A stretch of DNA of 64,000 nt from CAMBRQ01 sp945870325 (GTDB lineage Bacteria; Bacillota; Clostridia; Lachnospirales; Lachnospiraceae), in the NCBI RefSeq assembly GCF_050313795.1, contig NZ_JBNPMC010000013.1, positions 14,853 through 78,852 on the forward strand, written 5' to 3'. Positions 43,614-52,759 of the stretch are shown here, piece after piece; within the stretch, counting starts at the first letter, position 1; the number at the start of each line of letters is the position of its first letter. The notes below the pieces were generated by a model, which saw only the letters and a list, made by a program, of their open reading frames with translations, was not told the DNA's origin and searched no databases. Both the position numbers and the translations under genes were made by a program.

Positions 43614-44316
43614 CTTCTAACTCCTCTTTCGTTAACAGCCGGTATTCTCCCGGTTTTAACTTCTGATCTAACTTAAGACTTCCCATGCTCTCACGCCGCA
43701 GATAGACAACCTCTTTTCCCACCGCCTGAAACATGCGTTTTACCTGATGGTATTTTCCTTCCTGAATCGTAAGCAATATCTCTGATTCCGCTTCACTTCT
43801 CAAGATCTTAAGAAGACCAGGTCTTGTCCACTCTTCTTTCTCATCCGTACCGATATTCACGCCGCTTTTGAATGCTTCCACATCTTCTTCCGTTACAATT
43901 CCCCGAATTCTGGCATAATATGTCTTATCTACATGCTTTTTGGGCGAAAGTAAACGATGCGCAAGCTGACCGTCATTGGTAATCAGAAGAAGTCCTTCTG
44001 TGTCTTTATCAAGTCTTCCCACCGGGAAGAGATCCTTTCGTTTCTTATCCTTAATCAAGTCGATCACCGTTGCCTCTGTCGGGTCCTCTGTCGCAGAGAC
44101 GACTCCTGACGGTTTGTTCAGCATATAATATTCATAACTTGCGTATGCGACTTCTTTTGCATCAAAGCAGACTTTATCCTCTTCTTCCCGAATCTTGATA
44201 TCCGGCGATTTCACAGTCTTGCCATTCACTGAGACTCTGCCCTGACGTATATATTTCTTCACTTCCTGGCGTGTTCCAATCCCCATATCTGCCAGGTATT
44301 TATCCAAACGAATCAT
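43582..44316 (-). CDS. RsuA-family pseudouridine synthase
   Basis: 244 aa. S4 domain (MIRLDKYLADMGIGTRQEVKKYIRQGRVSVNG), then core with VGRLDKDTEGLLLI (nucleophile Asp) and GKYHQVKRMF. RsuA/RluB/RluE class. Start at 44316 shares one base with the stop of the upstream methyltransferase (TAATG), with GGAGG 8 bases before it. Confidence 0.92.
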   Translation of the reverse strand: MIRLDKYLADMGIGTRQEVKKYIRQGRVSVNGKTVKSPDIKIREEEDKVCFDAKEVAYASYEYYMLNKPSGVVSATEDPTEATVIDLIKDKKRKDLFPVGRLDKDTEGLLLITNDGQLAHRLLSPKKHVDKTYYARIRGIVTEEDVEAFKSGVNIGTDEKEEWTRPGLLKILRSEAESEILLTIQEGKYHQVKRMFQAVGKEVVYLRRESMGSLKLDQKLKPGEYRLLTKEELEDVTDENAERY

Positions 44317-45695
44317 TAGCAAAGCCTCCATCCCGGCAGATACTTATTCTTAAGGGTTCCATTGCTTAGTTTTCCCCAGCCTAACGGATATCCATCTACA
44401 CAGACAAGCTGCCATCCTTTCTCCTTCGGGCGCACCAGATCATCTACATCCAAAGTCTCTCCCTTCAGATACCTTGAGATTCTCTCATCTTCTGCCGGCA
44501 GATCAATACAATGTGCATACTCTTCTTTTTTCAGGCACATTGCCAGCGCCTGACTAGGTTCAAAACGATTCTTTTTCAATTCTCCAAGCAAAAGTCCTGT
44601 ACGAAGGAAACGGATTCCCCTGACATCCGGCAAGCCCTCCGGCATATAATAGATTCTCTCACCATGAATATCCAGACGTGAACCATCCAGTTTCCAAGAG
44701 ATATCCTGAAAGAACTCTGCCAGATCCTCCGGAATCTTCTTTCCTGATTTCTTCTTCATGCTTAATTCTTTTCCCGCAAGGGCTTCTCCTTTTTGAAGAA
44801 GCGCCAGATAATGCCCCTCACCTTTCATACGGTGTGGGAATATACGAACAGTCTTTCTCATGTCTTCGTCTTTGCTGTCCGTATATCTTGGCATTCCTTG
44901 GCAGAAACCTTCGTATGGAAGGATATCCAAGATCCTGAATTCCGAATATTCTGTCTGCAATAGTTCTATGATTCTTTCATTCTCCCGACTGTCAAACGTA
45001 CAAGTAGAATATAACATCATTCCTCCCGGCTTCAGCATCCGCGCCGCCTGAAGAATAATACTCTTTTGAATATTGCTGAAGAATTCTGGTCCGTGTTCTT
45101 CCCAGGCTTTTACCATCTTCTTATCCTTACGGAACATCCCTTCGCCAGAACATGGCGCATCAATCAATATCTTATCAAAATATTCCGGGAAATAATTCTC
45201 AAGTCTTCCCGGTTCTTCACTCAGCACAAGCATATTACCGATTCCAAAGACCTCAATATTCTTGAGCAAGCCTTTGGCTCTGGAACTACTGATATCATTG
45301 GCTACCAGAAGCCCCTCTCCCTTAAGTTTTGCTCCCAGTTCAGTTGCCTTGCCGCCAGGTGCTGCACATACATCCAGAATCTTATCCCCCGGTTCCACCG
45401 GAAGCCGATTCGCCGGTGTCATAGCGCTGGGTTCCTGAAGATAATATAATCCAGCAAAATAATATGGATGCTTTGCAGGAGATATCTTCTCACCGTTATA
45501 ATAAAAACCATTCTCAATCCATGGAATCGGCGTAATCTCAAACGGACAGATCTTTCGGAATTCTTCCACAGAAATCTTGATGGTATTCACGCGCAGACCA
45601 TAGTATCTTGGTTCATCATAACATGCAATATATTCATCAAACTCTTTCCCTAAGAGTTCTCTCATCTTCTCTTCAAATGTACCGGGCAGATTCAT
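44316..45695 (-). CDS. RsmF-like rRNA cytosine-C5 methyltransferase
   Basis: 459 aa NOL1/NOP2/Sun-type SAM methyltransferase. SAM loop CAAPGGKATEL, catalytic cysteines in DAPCSGEGMFRKD and STCTF, then a C-terminal PUA-like domain (about 320-459) as in RsmF. First of a translationally coupled set (RsmF-RsuA-HAD). Confidence 0.92.
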   Translation of the reverse strand: MNLPGTFEEKMRELLGKEFDEYIACYDEPRYYGLRVNTIKISVEEFRKICPFEITPIPWIENGFYYNGEKISPAKHPYYFAGLYYLQEPSAMTPANRLPVEPGDKILDVCAAPGGKATELGAKLKGEGLLVANDISSSRAKGLLKNIEVFGIGNMLVLSEEPGRLENYFPEYFDKILIDAPCSGEGMFRKDKKMVKAWEEHGPEFFSNIQKSIILQAARMLKPGGMMLYSTCTFDSRENERIIELLQTEYSEFRILDILPYEGFCQGMPRYTDSKDEDMRKTVRIFPHRMKGEGHYLALLQKGEALAGKELSMKKKSGKKIPEDLAEFFQDISWKLDGSRLDIHGERIYYMPEGLPDVRGIRFLRTGLLLGELKKNRFEPSQALAMCLKKEEYAHCIDLPAEDERISRYLKGETLDVDDLVRPKEKGWQLVCVDGYPLGWGKLSNGTLKNKYLPGWRLC

Positions 45696-45779
45696 GGTTT
45701 TCCTCCGTATGTTGTATTTTGGTCATACATTGATTAGTATAGCATATTCTGGGGGAGAACTCTAGGGGGAATTTTGTTT

Positions 45780-45818
45780 GTGAAGTGTGTATGTGAAGTG
45801 TGTATGTGAAGTGTACGG
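45780..45818. repeat. 13-bp tandem repeat, about 2.7 copies
   Basis: GTGAAGTGTGTAT repeats exactly at 45780, 45793 and (first 9 bases) 45806, between the RsmF gene and the M23 gene. No gene lies here. Confidence 0.8.
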
Positions 45819-45883
45819 CAGAGAGAGCAGGCAGGGTGTTTCCAACACTCATTTTCTCCACAAAATTCCTTTCCTAGTATATC

Positions 45884-46597
45884 TCAAGAAAAATCATATT
45901 TAAGTTTTCTATTCTCCACGGACAAAAGCACGTAATAAGGATTAACGCTGACTTCTTTCCCGTCTTTGTAGGTGTAGATCCCCAGATGAAGGTGAACAGC
46001 GAATTGCCCCTTGGTGCCTTCCGGGCCATAGCCGGAGTCGCCCATATAGCCTAATAGTTCACCCGCTTTGACTTTCTGACCATTTTTCAGGTTGGCATAG
46101 GAATCTAAATGAGCGTAGTAGTAATAAGTACCACCGTCTGTTGTAATTCCCACGCGATACCCTCCTTTTTCCAGCCAGCCAAGGTTGGTTATGGTTCCAT
46201 CGGTCATGCTTAGTACAGGATAGAGTCCTCTTTCATTAACGGAAGCCATGATATCTGTGCCTTCATGACCGCTGGTGCCTTTGTATTTGCGTTCTACCAT
46301 CCAGCCATCTACGTACGACGTCTTTAGAGACTTATCCACATTAGATTCGGGAATTGGGTAATAACTCACTTCGTTTTCCACATTTTCTAGTAAAGTTTTA
46401 CACTCATCAGATAATTGTTCTCTGTGTTCCCGCATATCATCTGAAAAAAAGTCTCTTCGGTATTCTTCATCTTCTACTGTCTTTTTCCGGAGGGTATTAT
46501 AATGACCTGCTTCTCTAAGATAATTGGTTCCAATCACGGTAAAAAAAGCAAGGAGGAATATAACGATTAAGATTTTTCCAGGATTTAAGCTCCGCAT
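45884..46597 (-). CDS. M23-family peptidoglycan metallopeptidase
   Basis: About 237 aa. N-terminal membrane helix or uncleaved signal (ILIVIFLLAFFTVIGTNYL), then a linker and LytM/M23 domain with zinc motifs GHEGTD (H-x3-D) and VHLHLG (HxH). Endopeptidase for cell-wall cross-links or an amidase activator; both zinc motifs are intact so catalysis is likely. ATG at 46597 follows AAAGGA; an upstream in-frame ATG (46648) falls inside the pepD terminator and is rejected. Confidence 0.88.
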   Translation of the reverse strand: MRSLNPGKILIVIFLLAFFTVIGTNYLREAGHYNTLRKKTVEDEEYRRDFFSDDMREHREQLSDECKTLLENVENEVSYYPIPESNVDKSLKTSYVDGWMVERKYKGTSGHEGTDIMASVNERGLYPVLSMTDGTITNLGWLEKGGYRVGITTDGGTYYYYAHLDSYANLKNGQKVKAGELLGYMGDSGYGPEGTKGQFAVHLHLGIYTYKDGKEVSVNPYYVLLSVENRKLKYDFS

Positions 46598-46626
46598 AAA
46601 AAATCCTTTTTTCTCAATATATGAAA

Positions 46627-46666
46627 AGAACCAGCCTCCTATTCCCATAGGAGACCGGTTCTAAGA
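46627..46666 (-). terminator. Intrinsic terminator of pepD
   Basis: Minus strand: AGAACCGGTCTCCTAT pairs with ATAGGAGGCTGGTTCT over 16 bp (two G-U pairs) with a 4-base loop, then TTTTC. Spans 46662 down to 46627, 50 bases after the pepD stop. Confidence 0.88.
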
Positions 46667-46715
46667 TATTGCTTATCGCCTGTTATTTATCTGCTATCTG
46701 TTTTCCTGGAAACAA

Positions 46716-48164
46716 TTATTTACAATTTTTTAGTATCGCTTTCAAATACTCCCAGGTTCTCTGAGTGGACGCAATATCCAAACGCTCATTTACAGAATGT
46801 ACATCCAGGATGTTCGGTCCAAAGGATACGCAGTCCAGATCCGGACACTTTCCCTGAAGGAGTCCACACTCCAGACCTGCATGGATGGTGGATACAACAG
46901 GCTCTTTACCATAGAGTTCTTTGTAAGTGTTCAACATTGTGTCACGTAACTCCGACTCCAGCCTGAACTGCCATGCCGGATATTCATTCAGAGTCTTTCC
47001 TGTTCCTCCGACAGCCTTCGCACAGATCTCCAGATATTCTCTGAACTGCTGTTTTCTGCTTTCTACGGAACTTCTCAGAAGAGATACTGTTCTTACGGAA
47101 TCTACGTTCGTCTCTACGACACCGATATTCACGGAAGTCTCTACAAGTCCCTCTAATTTTCTACTATATTCCTGAACACCGTTCGGACAGATTACCAGAT
47201 ATGTAATCAGATGGTCGGTAGATGCCTCGTCAAATACATCTGTTACACAATCAGTTGTTACTTCTATATCTGTAACAAGTCCAGGCTCCTCTCCCATGAA
47301 TTCTTCTTTCCAAATCTGAACCATCTCCCCAACCATGCGGCGAACCTTTGCTTCCTGATCTGCAGGTATCAGGATATTGGCTGTAGATTCCAAAGAGATT
47401 ACATTGTCTTTAGAACCACCATCAACACTTACAAGATTCATTGGTATTTCTTTTTTTATACAATACAAGAGGCGTCCCATCATCTTATGTGCATTCCCAC
47501 GCTGTTTATTAATCTCTACCCCGGAATGTCCGCCCAGCAATCCATGTATCCGAATCCGAACCAAGATGCCACTCTTCTTCTCTCTCAAGACAGGAATTAC
47601 CGTCTCGTACTGAATACCTCCGGCACAGCCAATTGTCAGAATTCCTTCTTCCTCCGAATCGATATTGATAAGTTTCCTTCCTTCAAGCACACTTAGATCA
47701 ATTGCATCAGCACCGCCCATTCCAACTTCTTCATCTGTTGTAAATAATGCTTCGATTGGTGGATGGGGGATATCATCGCTGTCCAAAATAGCCAGCGCCA
47801 TAGCGACTGCAATTCCATCATCACCGCCAAGCGTTGTGTCCTTTGCTTTCACATATCCATCTTCTATGTATAATTTCAGAGCATCTGTTTTAAAATCATG
47901 GGAAGACCCGGCGAGTTTTTCACACACCATATCAAGATGCCCCTGAAGAATCACTGGCTTGCTCTTTTCATAACCAATCGTTCCAGGCTTCTTGATAATA
48001 ATATTATTCACTTCATCCTGGAGTACCTCTAGTCCTCGTTCTTTTGCAAACGCAACACAATAATCACTGATTCGTTTCGTGTCATAGGTTCCGTGCGGAA
48101 TCTGACACAATTCCTCAAAAAAGCAAAAAACTTTCCGGGGTTCCAGATGTTCTAATACTGTCAT
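46716..48164 (-). CDS. pepD: Aminoacyl-histidine dipeptidase (M20, PepD)
   Basis: 482-aa zinc dipeptidase acting on Xaa-His and other dipeptides. Metal and catalytic motifs: LQGHLDMVCE, GGDDGIAVAMAL, TTDEEVGMGGADAID, and the late His in HAGLECG. Contains the M20 lid domain. GAGAGG precedes the ATG; ends at a strong terminator. Confidence 0.92.
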   Translation of the reverse strand: MTVLEHLEPRKVFCFFEELCQIPHGTYDTKRISDYCVAFAKERGLEVLQDEVNNIIIKKPGTIGYEKSKPVILQGHLDMVCEKLAGSSHDFKTDALKLYIEDGYVKAKDTTLGGDDGIAVAMALAILDSDDIPHPPIEALFTTDEEVGMGGADAIDLSVLEGRKLINIDSEEEGILTIGCAGGIQYETVIPVLREKKSGILVRIRIHGLLGGHSGVEINKQRGNAHKMMGRLLYCIKKEIPMNLVSVDGGSKDNVISLESTANILIPADQEAKVRRMVGEMVQIWKEEFMGEEPGLVTDIEVTTDCVTDVFDEASTDHLITYLVICPNGVQEYSRKLEGLVETSVNIGVVETNVDSVRTVSLLRSSVESRKQQFREYLEICAKAVGGTGKTLNEYPAWQFRLESELRDTMLNTYKELYGKEPVVSTIHAGLECGLLQGKCPDLDCVSFGPNILDVHSVNERLDIASTQRTWEYLKAILKNCK

Positions 48165-48321
48165 TGTTTTTTCCTCTCTTTTCTATGATTTTACAAAAAA
48201 TTATCCCTGCACAGGTTAATATCTATCAATATTATACCACATTAATTACGAATCATTCTTCATAAAAATTCTACGGAATCCATAGAATGAACTAAATGGA
48301 ATTCCAGGGGCGATTACTAGA

Positions 48322-49257
48322 ATGAACCGTTTTTTTTCTACTATATGCGTAATTATATTATTTATACTGATGCTGCTCTTCCCACAGTCTGTATTCGAAG
48401 GAGCAAGTTCGGGAATCCTTCTCTGGTTCAATATCGTATTACCCACTTTGCTGCCTTTTATTATTATCTCTAATCTATTGATACATACCCGCGCAATTGA
48501 CTGGATTGCAAAGATTGCTTCACCACTTATGTGCCATCTCTTTCGGGTATCTCCTTATGGTGCATTCGCTATACTGACCGGTTTCCTGTGTGGGTATCCC
48601 ATGGGCAGCAAGGTTACCGCCGATCTTCTAAGGAAAGGTTATCTTTCTTTAGATGAGGGACGGTATCTCTTATCCTTCTGCAATAATACCAGTCCCATGT
48701 TCATCATCAGTTATGTGGTCTGGCAGAATCTGAATGTCCCAGAACTTACACTGCCGTTTCTGATTATACTGATGCTTTCGCCGGTGTTATGCAGTTTTTT
48801 GTTCCGAAGATACTATCATTTTTCAGATTCTTATGGATACCACATTAGCCAGAAGAATACATCCGAAACTATCAATTCTCCAGATGCACTGATGGATTCC
48901 TGTATTATGAATGGGTTCGAGACAATTACCAAAGTAGGTGGATATATTATGCTTTTTTCTATCTTCCTTTCCTTTGCCGAACTTGTTCCCAGCCGGCATA
49001 TGTTAATCACCTCTGTCCTATTGCCCTCACTGGAAATTACAACTGGCATCAAAATGATATGTGCTTCCTCCCTCTCCTCCAACATCCGGAGGATTGGCGT
49101 ATTAACTTTGACTGCGTTCGGCGGCTGGTGCTCGGTGGCGCAGACCCGTTCTATGATCCAGGGAACCGGGCTTTCCATTCTCCCTTATATAATAGAAAAA
49201 CTGGCTACCGCATTGGTAACCAGCCTCCTTGCTTACATCTATCTGCTATTATTCTAA
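48322..49257 (+). CDS. ylbJ: YlbJ-like nucleoside-recognition membrane protein
   Basis: 311 aa, about eight membrane helices. GFLCGYPMGSKVTADL and the late GGWCSVAQTRSMIQGTGL are typical of the YlbJ/SpoIIM-type nucleoside recognition (gate) family; YlbJ is needed for spore heat resistance in Bacillus. The neighbours coaD and rsmD are the Bacillus ylbI and ylbH, which supports the name although strand order differs. AGGGG lies 10 bases before the ATG. Converges on, and overlaps by 9 bases, the coiled-coil gene. Confidence 0.8.
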   Translation: MNRFFSTICVIILFILMLLFPQSVFEGASSGILLWFNIVLPTLLPFIIISNLLIHTRAIDWIAKIASPLMCHLFRVSPYGAFAILTGFLCGYPMGSKVTADLLRKGYLSLDEGRYLLSFCNNTSPMFIISYVVWQNLNVPELTLPFLIILMLSPVLCSFLFRRYYHFSDSYGYHISQKNTSETINSPDALMDSCIMNGFETITKVGGYIMLFSIFLSFAELVPSRHMLITSVLLPSLEITTGIKMICASSLSSNIRRIGVLTLTAFGGWCSVAQTRSMIQGTGLSILPYIIEKLATALVTSLLAYIYLLLF

Positions 49258-49869
49258 CTCTTCATCAATCTCGAATTCCGGGTCAGGATCAGCACTTCCA
49301 TACTCTGCTTCCAGTCCTCTCTGAGACTGTTCCGGAATCTCAAGTTCCGAACGGTTATTACGAACCATATCATAGCATTCCTGAAGAGAATTCACAAGCC
49401 CGTCATATTTGGTCGTGTAACTATCCAAAGTATGTCCAATAATACTTTCTGCATTTGCCAACAGATCATCCGTATACTGTAATGCACCGATTCTGATGTC
49501 ATTCGCATCACTGGTCGCATTGTCCAGAATCTGCTGCGCCTGCTCTGTGGCAGCCGTTACAATCTCATTTGCCTGGGCATATGCCTGCTGCATGATCTCA
49601 TGCTCGCTTACCAATTCGTTCGTATGAATCTCTGCTTCTTCGATCATACTGTCCGCCTTCGCCTGGGCATCTGCAAGAATCGCATCTTTATTCGCAATAA
49701 TCTTCTGATAACGCTTAATCTCATCCGGTGTCTTCATACGGAGTTCCCGCAACAACTCATCCATCTGATCTTTATTTACAATAATCTTAGTCGTAGATAA
49801 CGGCTGAAATTTACAACTATCAATGTACTCTTCAATCTCTTCAATAATCTGCTCAATACGGCTGCTCAT
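49249..49869 (-). CDS. Coiled-coil protein, unknown (DivIVA-like architecture)
   Basis: 206 aa, not assigned to a named family. Long predicted coiled coil from about residue 55 to 175, rich in Ala/Glu/Gln with heptads (ADAQAKADSMIEEAE, ANEIVTAATEQAQQILDNA), and an acidic tail (DPDPEFEIDEELE). The pattern resembles the C-terminal parts of DivIVA-like or V-ATPase stalk-like proteins. 7 bases after coaD stop, so cotranscribed with rsmD-coaD. Confidence 0.7.
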   Translation of the reverse strand: MSSRIEQIIEEIEEYIDSCKFQPLSTTKIIVNKDQMDELLRELRMKTPDEIKRYQKIIANKDAILADAQAKADSMIEEAEIHTNELVSEHEIMQQAYAQANEIVTAATEQAQQILDNATSDANDIRIGALQYTDDLLANAESIIGHTLDSYTTKYDGLVNSLQECYDMVRNNRSELEIPEQSQRGLEAEYGSADPDPEFEIDEELE

Positions 49870-49875
49870 AATCTT

Positions 49876-50364
49876 TTACACTCTCCTTTTTTTCATCTTC
49901 TCTGTAATTCTGTCTGCAACAATCTCTGGCACAAACTGAGAAATATCCCCTCCAAAAGCCGCCACTTCCTTTACCGTGGTAGAACTTAGATATGAGTACT
50001 TCAGATTCGTTGTTAAAAATACTGTCTCTACATCCGGCTCCATCTTATGATTCGTCTGCGCCATCTGAAGTTCATATTCAAAGTCCGTAATTGCTCTCAA
50101 TCCACGTATAACCATTCCCGCATCCATCTTACGGGCAAAATCTACTAATAATCCCTCGAATGGAATTGTCTTTACATTGGGCATGTCTTTTGTTACTTCT
50201 TCTAACATTCTAACACGTTCTTCTACGGAAAACAACGGACTTTTTGCTTTATTATTCAGGACTCCTACAATTAATTCGTCAACCAGTCTGGCTGATCTCC
50301 TTATCACATCCAGATGTCCGAAGGTAACCGGATCAAAACTACCCGGATAAATTGCTCTTAACAT
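49876..50364 (-). CDS. coaD: Pantetheine-phosphate adenylyltransferase
   Basis: Fourth step of coenzyme A synthesis. 162 aa: YPGSFDPVTFGHLDVIRRSA (HxGH-type motif as TFGH), and the family-typical AITDFEYELQMAQTNHKM and SSTTVKEVAAFGGDIS. The ATG overlaps the rsmD stop by 7 bases. Confidence 0.97.
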   Translation of the reverse strand: MLRAIYPGSFDPVTFGHLDVIRRSARLVDELIVGVLNNKAKSPLFSVEERVRMLEEVTKDMPNVKTIPFEGLLVDFARKMDAGMVIRGLRAITDFEYELQMAQTNHKMEPDVETVFLTTNLKYSYLSSTTVKEVAAFGGDISQFVPEIVADRITEKMKKRRV

Positions 50365-50927
50365 ATCTCTTTCCTTCCTGCCGGTTCTATAAATACATGC
50401 TTGTTGGTCTTGTATATCTTAGTCTTAATGACAGAGAATCCTAATTCCTCCACGTAGTCAAACTCCGTTTCCTTCGAAGCTTCTACGATAATCACCCCAT
50501 CTGAAGAAAGCAAACTTGAATCAGCAAGATATTCCAGTACTCTTCTCTCCAGTTCGTGTCCGTACGGAGGATCCATAAAGATATAGTCAAACTGCTTTTC
50601 TCCTTCTAACTTATACAAAGCAGTCATAACATCCATGGACATAGTCATGCTTTTTCGTTCCAGATGAGTCTTTTTCAGATTCTCCTTTACACACTGCATC
50701 GCCTTTGGATTCTTCTCTACGAATACCGCTTCCATTGCTCCTCTGCTTAATGCTTCAATTCCAATACCGCCACTTCCGGCAAACAGATCCAGGAATATAC
50801 TGTCATACAGATACGGCGAAAGCATGTTGAATAAAGTCTCCTTAATACGGTCCGTCGTAGGTCTGGTGTCCATGCCTTCCAAAGTCTTCAGTTGTATTCT
50901 TCTAGCACTGCCTGCAATCACTCTCAT
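50358..50927 (-). CDS. rsmD: 16S rRNA (guanine(966)-N(2))-methyltransferase RsmD
   Basis: 189-aa SAM methyltransferase. MRVIAGSARRIQLKTLEG, RPTTDRIKETLFNML, DLFAGSGGIGIEALSRGA and the catalytic FMDPPYGHE. First gene of rsmD-coaD-coiled-coil, behind a consensus promoter. Confidence 0.95.
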   Translation of the reverse strand: MRVIAGSARRIQLKTLEGMDTRPTTDRIKETLFNMLSPYLYDSIFLDLFAGSGGIGIEALSRGAMEAVFVEKNPKAMQCVKENLKKTHLERKSMTMSMDVMTALYKLEGEKQFDYIFMDPPYGHELERRVLEYLADSSLLSSDGVIIVEASKETEFDYVEELGFSVIKTKIYKTNKHVFIEPAGRKEIC

Positions 50928-50965
50928 AGAACAAACCCCTTATATTCATGCAACTTTTCCTGTAC

Positions 50966-50994
50966 ATTATAAATTTCTATTATGAAAATGTCAA
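50966..50994 (-). promoter_or_regulatory. rsmD operon promoter, consensus sigma-A
   Basis: Minus strand: TTGACA (50994-50989), 17-base spacer, TATAAT (50971-50966), both perfect. Confidence 0.85.
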
Positions 50995-51033
50995 TTCATT
51001 GCTCCACTTTTTCATAGTTTCAAGATACGCCTA

Positions 51034-52746
51034 CTAGCCACGGGATGTTCCAAGACGACGATAACGGTTTAAGCACGCATATATTTCTTGTTTTCTTGGC
51101 ATAGCGAGGTTACCTGGAAGGTATCCGCCATCGCATATGGCTTTTAGACCTTGAGTATCCAGTTGATTTTGCAGTTCTTCGATTGCCTGACCGAGTGTCT
51201 TTCTGCCGTTAAATACATTTTCTTCCAGATGTTTTACGATATTTCCAAGGGCATTTAATTGTTCGCTGTCCATTAATTGTTCTACATACCTGAGATCTAT
51301 GGTTTCATGGTTCAGCATGACACCATCTTTTCCCATGGTTTTAATCTTAATTCTACCTTTGTTCTTAAGACCTGGATTGTTACGTATCTTTCGATCGAAG
51401 GACGGTAATTTTGCTCCGTCTTTGGGCAGTTGCAAGACTGGATAATCTTTGGCTGCTTCTTTTGCAAGTTCCGTGATCTCTTTTGGTACATAGCGATCCA
51501 TCTGAACAATGACATCCGCCACTTCAAAATACGCTCCAGAACTTCCGGCTACGATAATGGTGGAGATTCCAAATTTCTCATACAATTCTCTTACACGTTC
51601 AATAAATGGAGTAATAGGCTCCATATTTCGATGAATGACGCGCTGCATCAGTTCATCCCGAACCATAAAATTGGTTGCGCTGGTATCTTCATCAATCAGG
51701 AACGCCTTTGCTCCCGCTTCCATACTCTCAATTACATTCGCAGCCTGAGAGGTACTTCCGCTGGCATCTTCCGTATCGAACGCAATCGTATCCTTTCCAT
51801 TTGGAAGATCATTAATGAACATAGATATATCCGTGTGCTTAATGCTTCGTCCATCCTCCGCACGGATCTTCATAGCCGTTGCATCCGTAACCACATATTC
51901 TCTGCCATCTCCGGCAATATGTGGATACACGCCGGCTTCTAATGCTTTCAGAAGCGTGGATTTCCCATGATATCCGCCTCCAACGATCAGAGTTACGCCT
52001 TCTCGGATTCCCATACCTGTAATTCTTCCTTTATATGGAAGTTCCATAACAACCTCCATAGACTTTGGCGATACGAACGGAACCGCCCCTTTCATCGGGC
52101 GCTGGGACACTCCTGATTCTCTTGGAAGTATTGCGCCATTCGCCACAAAAGCCACCAGATTCTGTTCTTTTAAACTTGCCCGGATCGTTTCCTGATCTAC
52201 CGCAAGTTCCATCACTTTCTGAACTTTCTCCGGATTCAGTCTGCGGTAACACAATGCTTTTTCCACACATGCCGGGAGAAAATCATACAGAATCTTAATT
52301 AATTCTCTGGCATTGATCGTCCTGCCATTCGCCGGGAACCCAACTTCGAATCTTATGATTACGTCACCGCTCTTCTCGTCAATGGTGCAAGCTGTCCGCT
52401 CCAGAACCTCTTGTCCGCATCTGGTCACGGTAATCATGCCGCTCTTTCCGGAACCTTTCGCCTGAAATGAATACTGATCCGCCTGGCTCCAGAAATTCCG
52501 CGTCAGATAATCCTGAAGCGAGATTCTCTTATACGCCTTATCGTATAATTCCTGGGGGAATCCCGCAATTCTCCCAGGAACTCTGACATTTAATTTGGAT
52601 GGTGCCGCAAAAGGATCACCCTGCACATGATCTATGGATAATACATACTTTCCAAACTGATATGCACCCTTCGTATCTTTATATGCCGGATATCCCCTGT
52701 GGTCAATCCGGTTCAATAGTTGCCTCAAATCTTCTGCTGTCTTCAT
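51034..52746 (-). CDS. ABC-class predicted ATPase (COG3044)
   Basis: 570-aa soluble P-loop ATPase of the uncharacterised ABC_ATPase family. N-terminal domain (RIDHRGYPAYKDTKGAYQFGKYVLSIDHVQGDPFAAPS), then the ATPase with Walker A GGGYHGKSTLL, signature-like DASGSTSQAANVIE, and Walker B AFLIDEDTSATNFM. No transmembrane partner. 13 bases after the pentapeptide-repeat gene, so the two are probably cotranscribed. Confidence 0.85.
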   Translation of the reverse strand: MKTAEDLRQLLNRIDHRGYPAYKDTKGAYQFGKYVLSIDHVQGDPFAAPSKLNVRVPGRIAGFPQELYDKAYKRISLQDYLTRNFWSQADQYSFQAKGSGKSGMITVTRCGQEVLERTACTIDEKSGDVIIRFEVGFPANGRTINARELIKILYDFLPACVEKALCYRRLNPEKVQKVMELAVDQETIRASLKEQNLVAFVANGAILPRESGVSQRPMKGAVPFVSPKSMEVVMELPYKGRITGMGIREGVTLIVGGGYHGKSTLLKALEAGVYPHIAGDGREYVVTDATAMKIRAEDGRSIKHTDISMFINDLPNGKDTIAFDTEDASGSTSQAANVIESMEAGAKAFLIDEDTSATNFMVRDELMQRVIHRNMEPITPFIERVRELYEKFGISTIIVAGSSGAYFEVADVIVQMDRYVPKEITELAKEAAKDYPVLQLPKDGAKLPSFDRKIRNNPGLKNKGRIKIKTMGKDGVMLNHETIDLRYVEQLMDSEQLNALGNIVKHLEENVFNGRKTLGQAIEELQNQLDTQGLKAICDGGYLPGNLAMPRKQEIYACLNRYRRLGTSRG

Positions 52747-52759
52747 CTATCAAACTCTC

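Noticed and set aside
45780..45818. CRISPR-like array
   Set aside because: Units are 13 bp, directly abutting, with no spacers and no cas genes.
46598..46648. N-terminal extension of the M23 peptidase from ATG 46648
   Set aside because: This stretch is the pepD terminator hairpin; the ATG at 46597 has a ribosome site and begins directly before the membrane helix.
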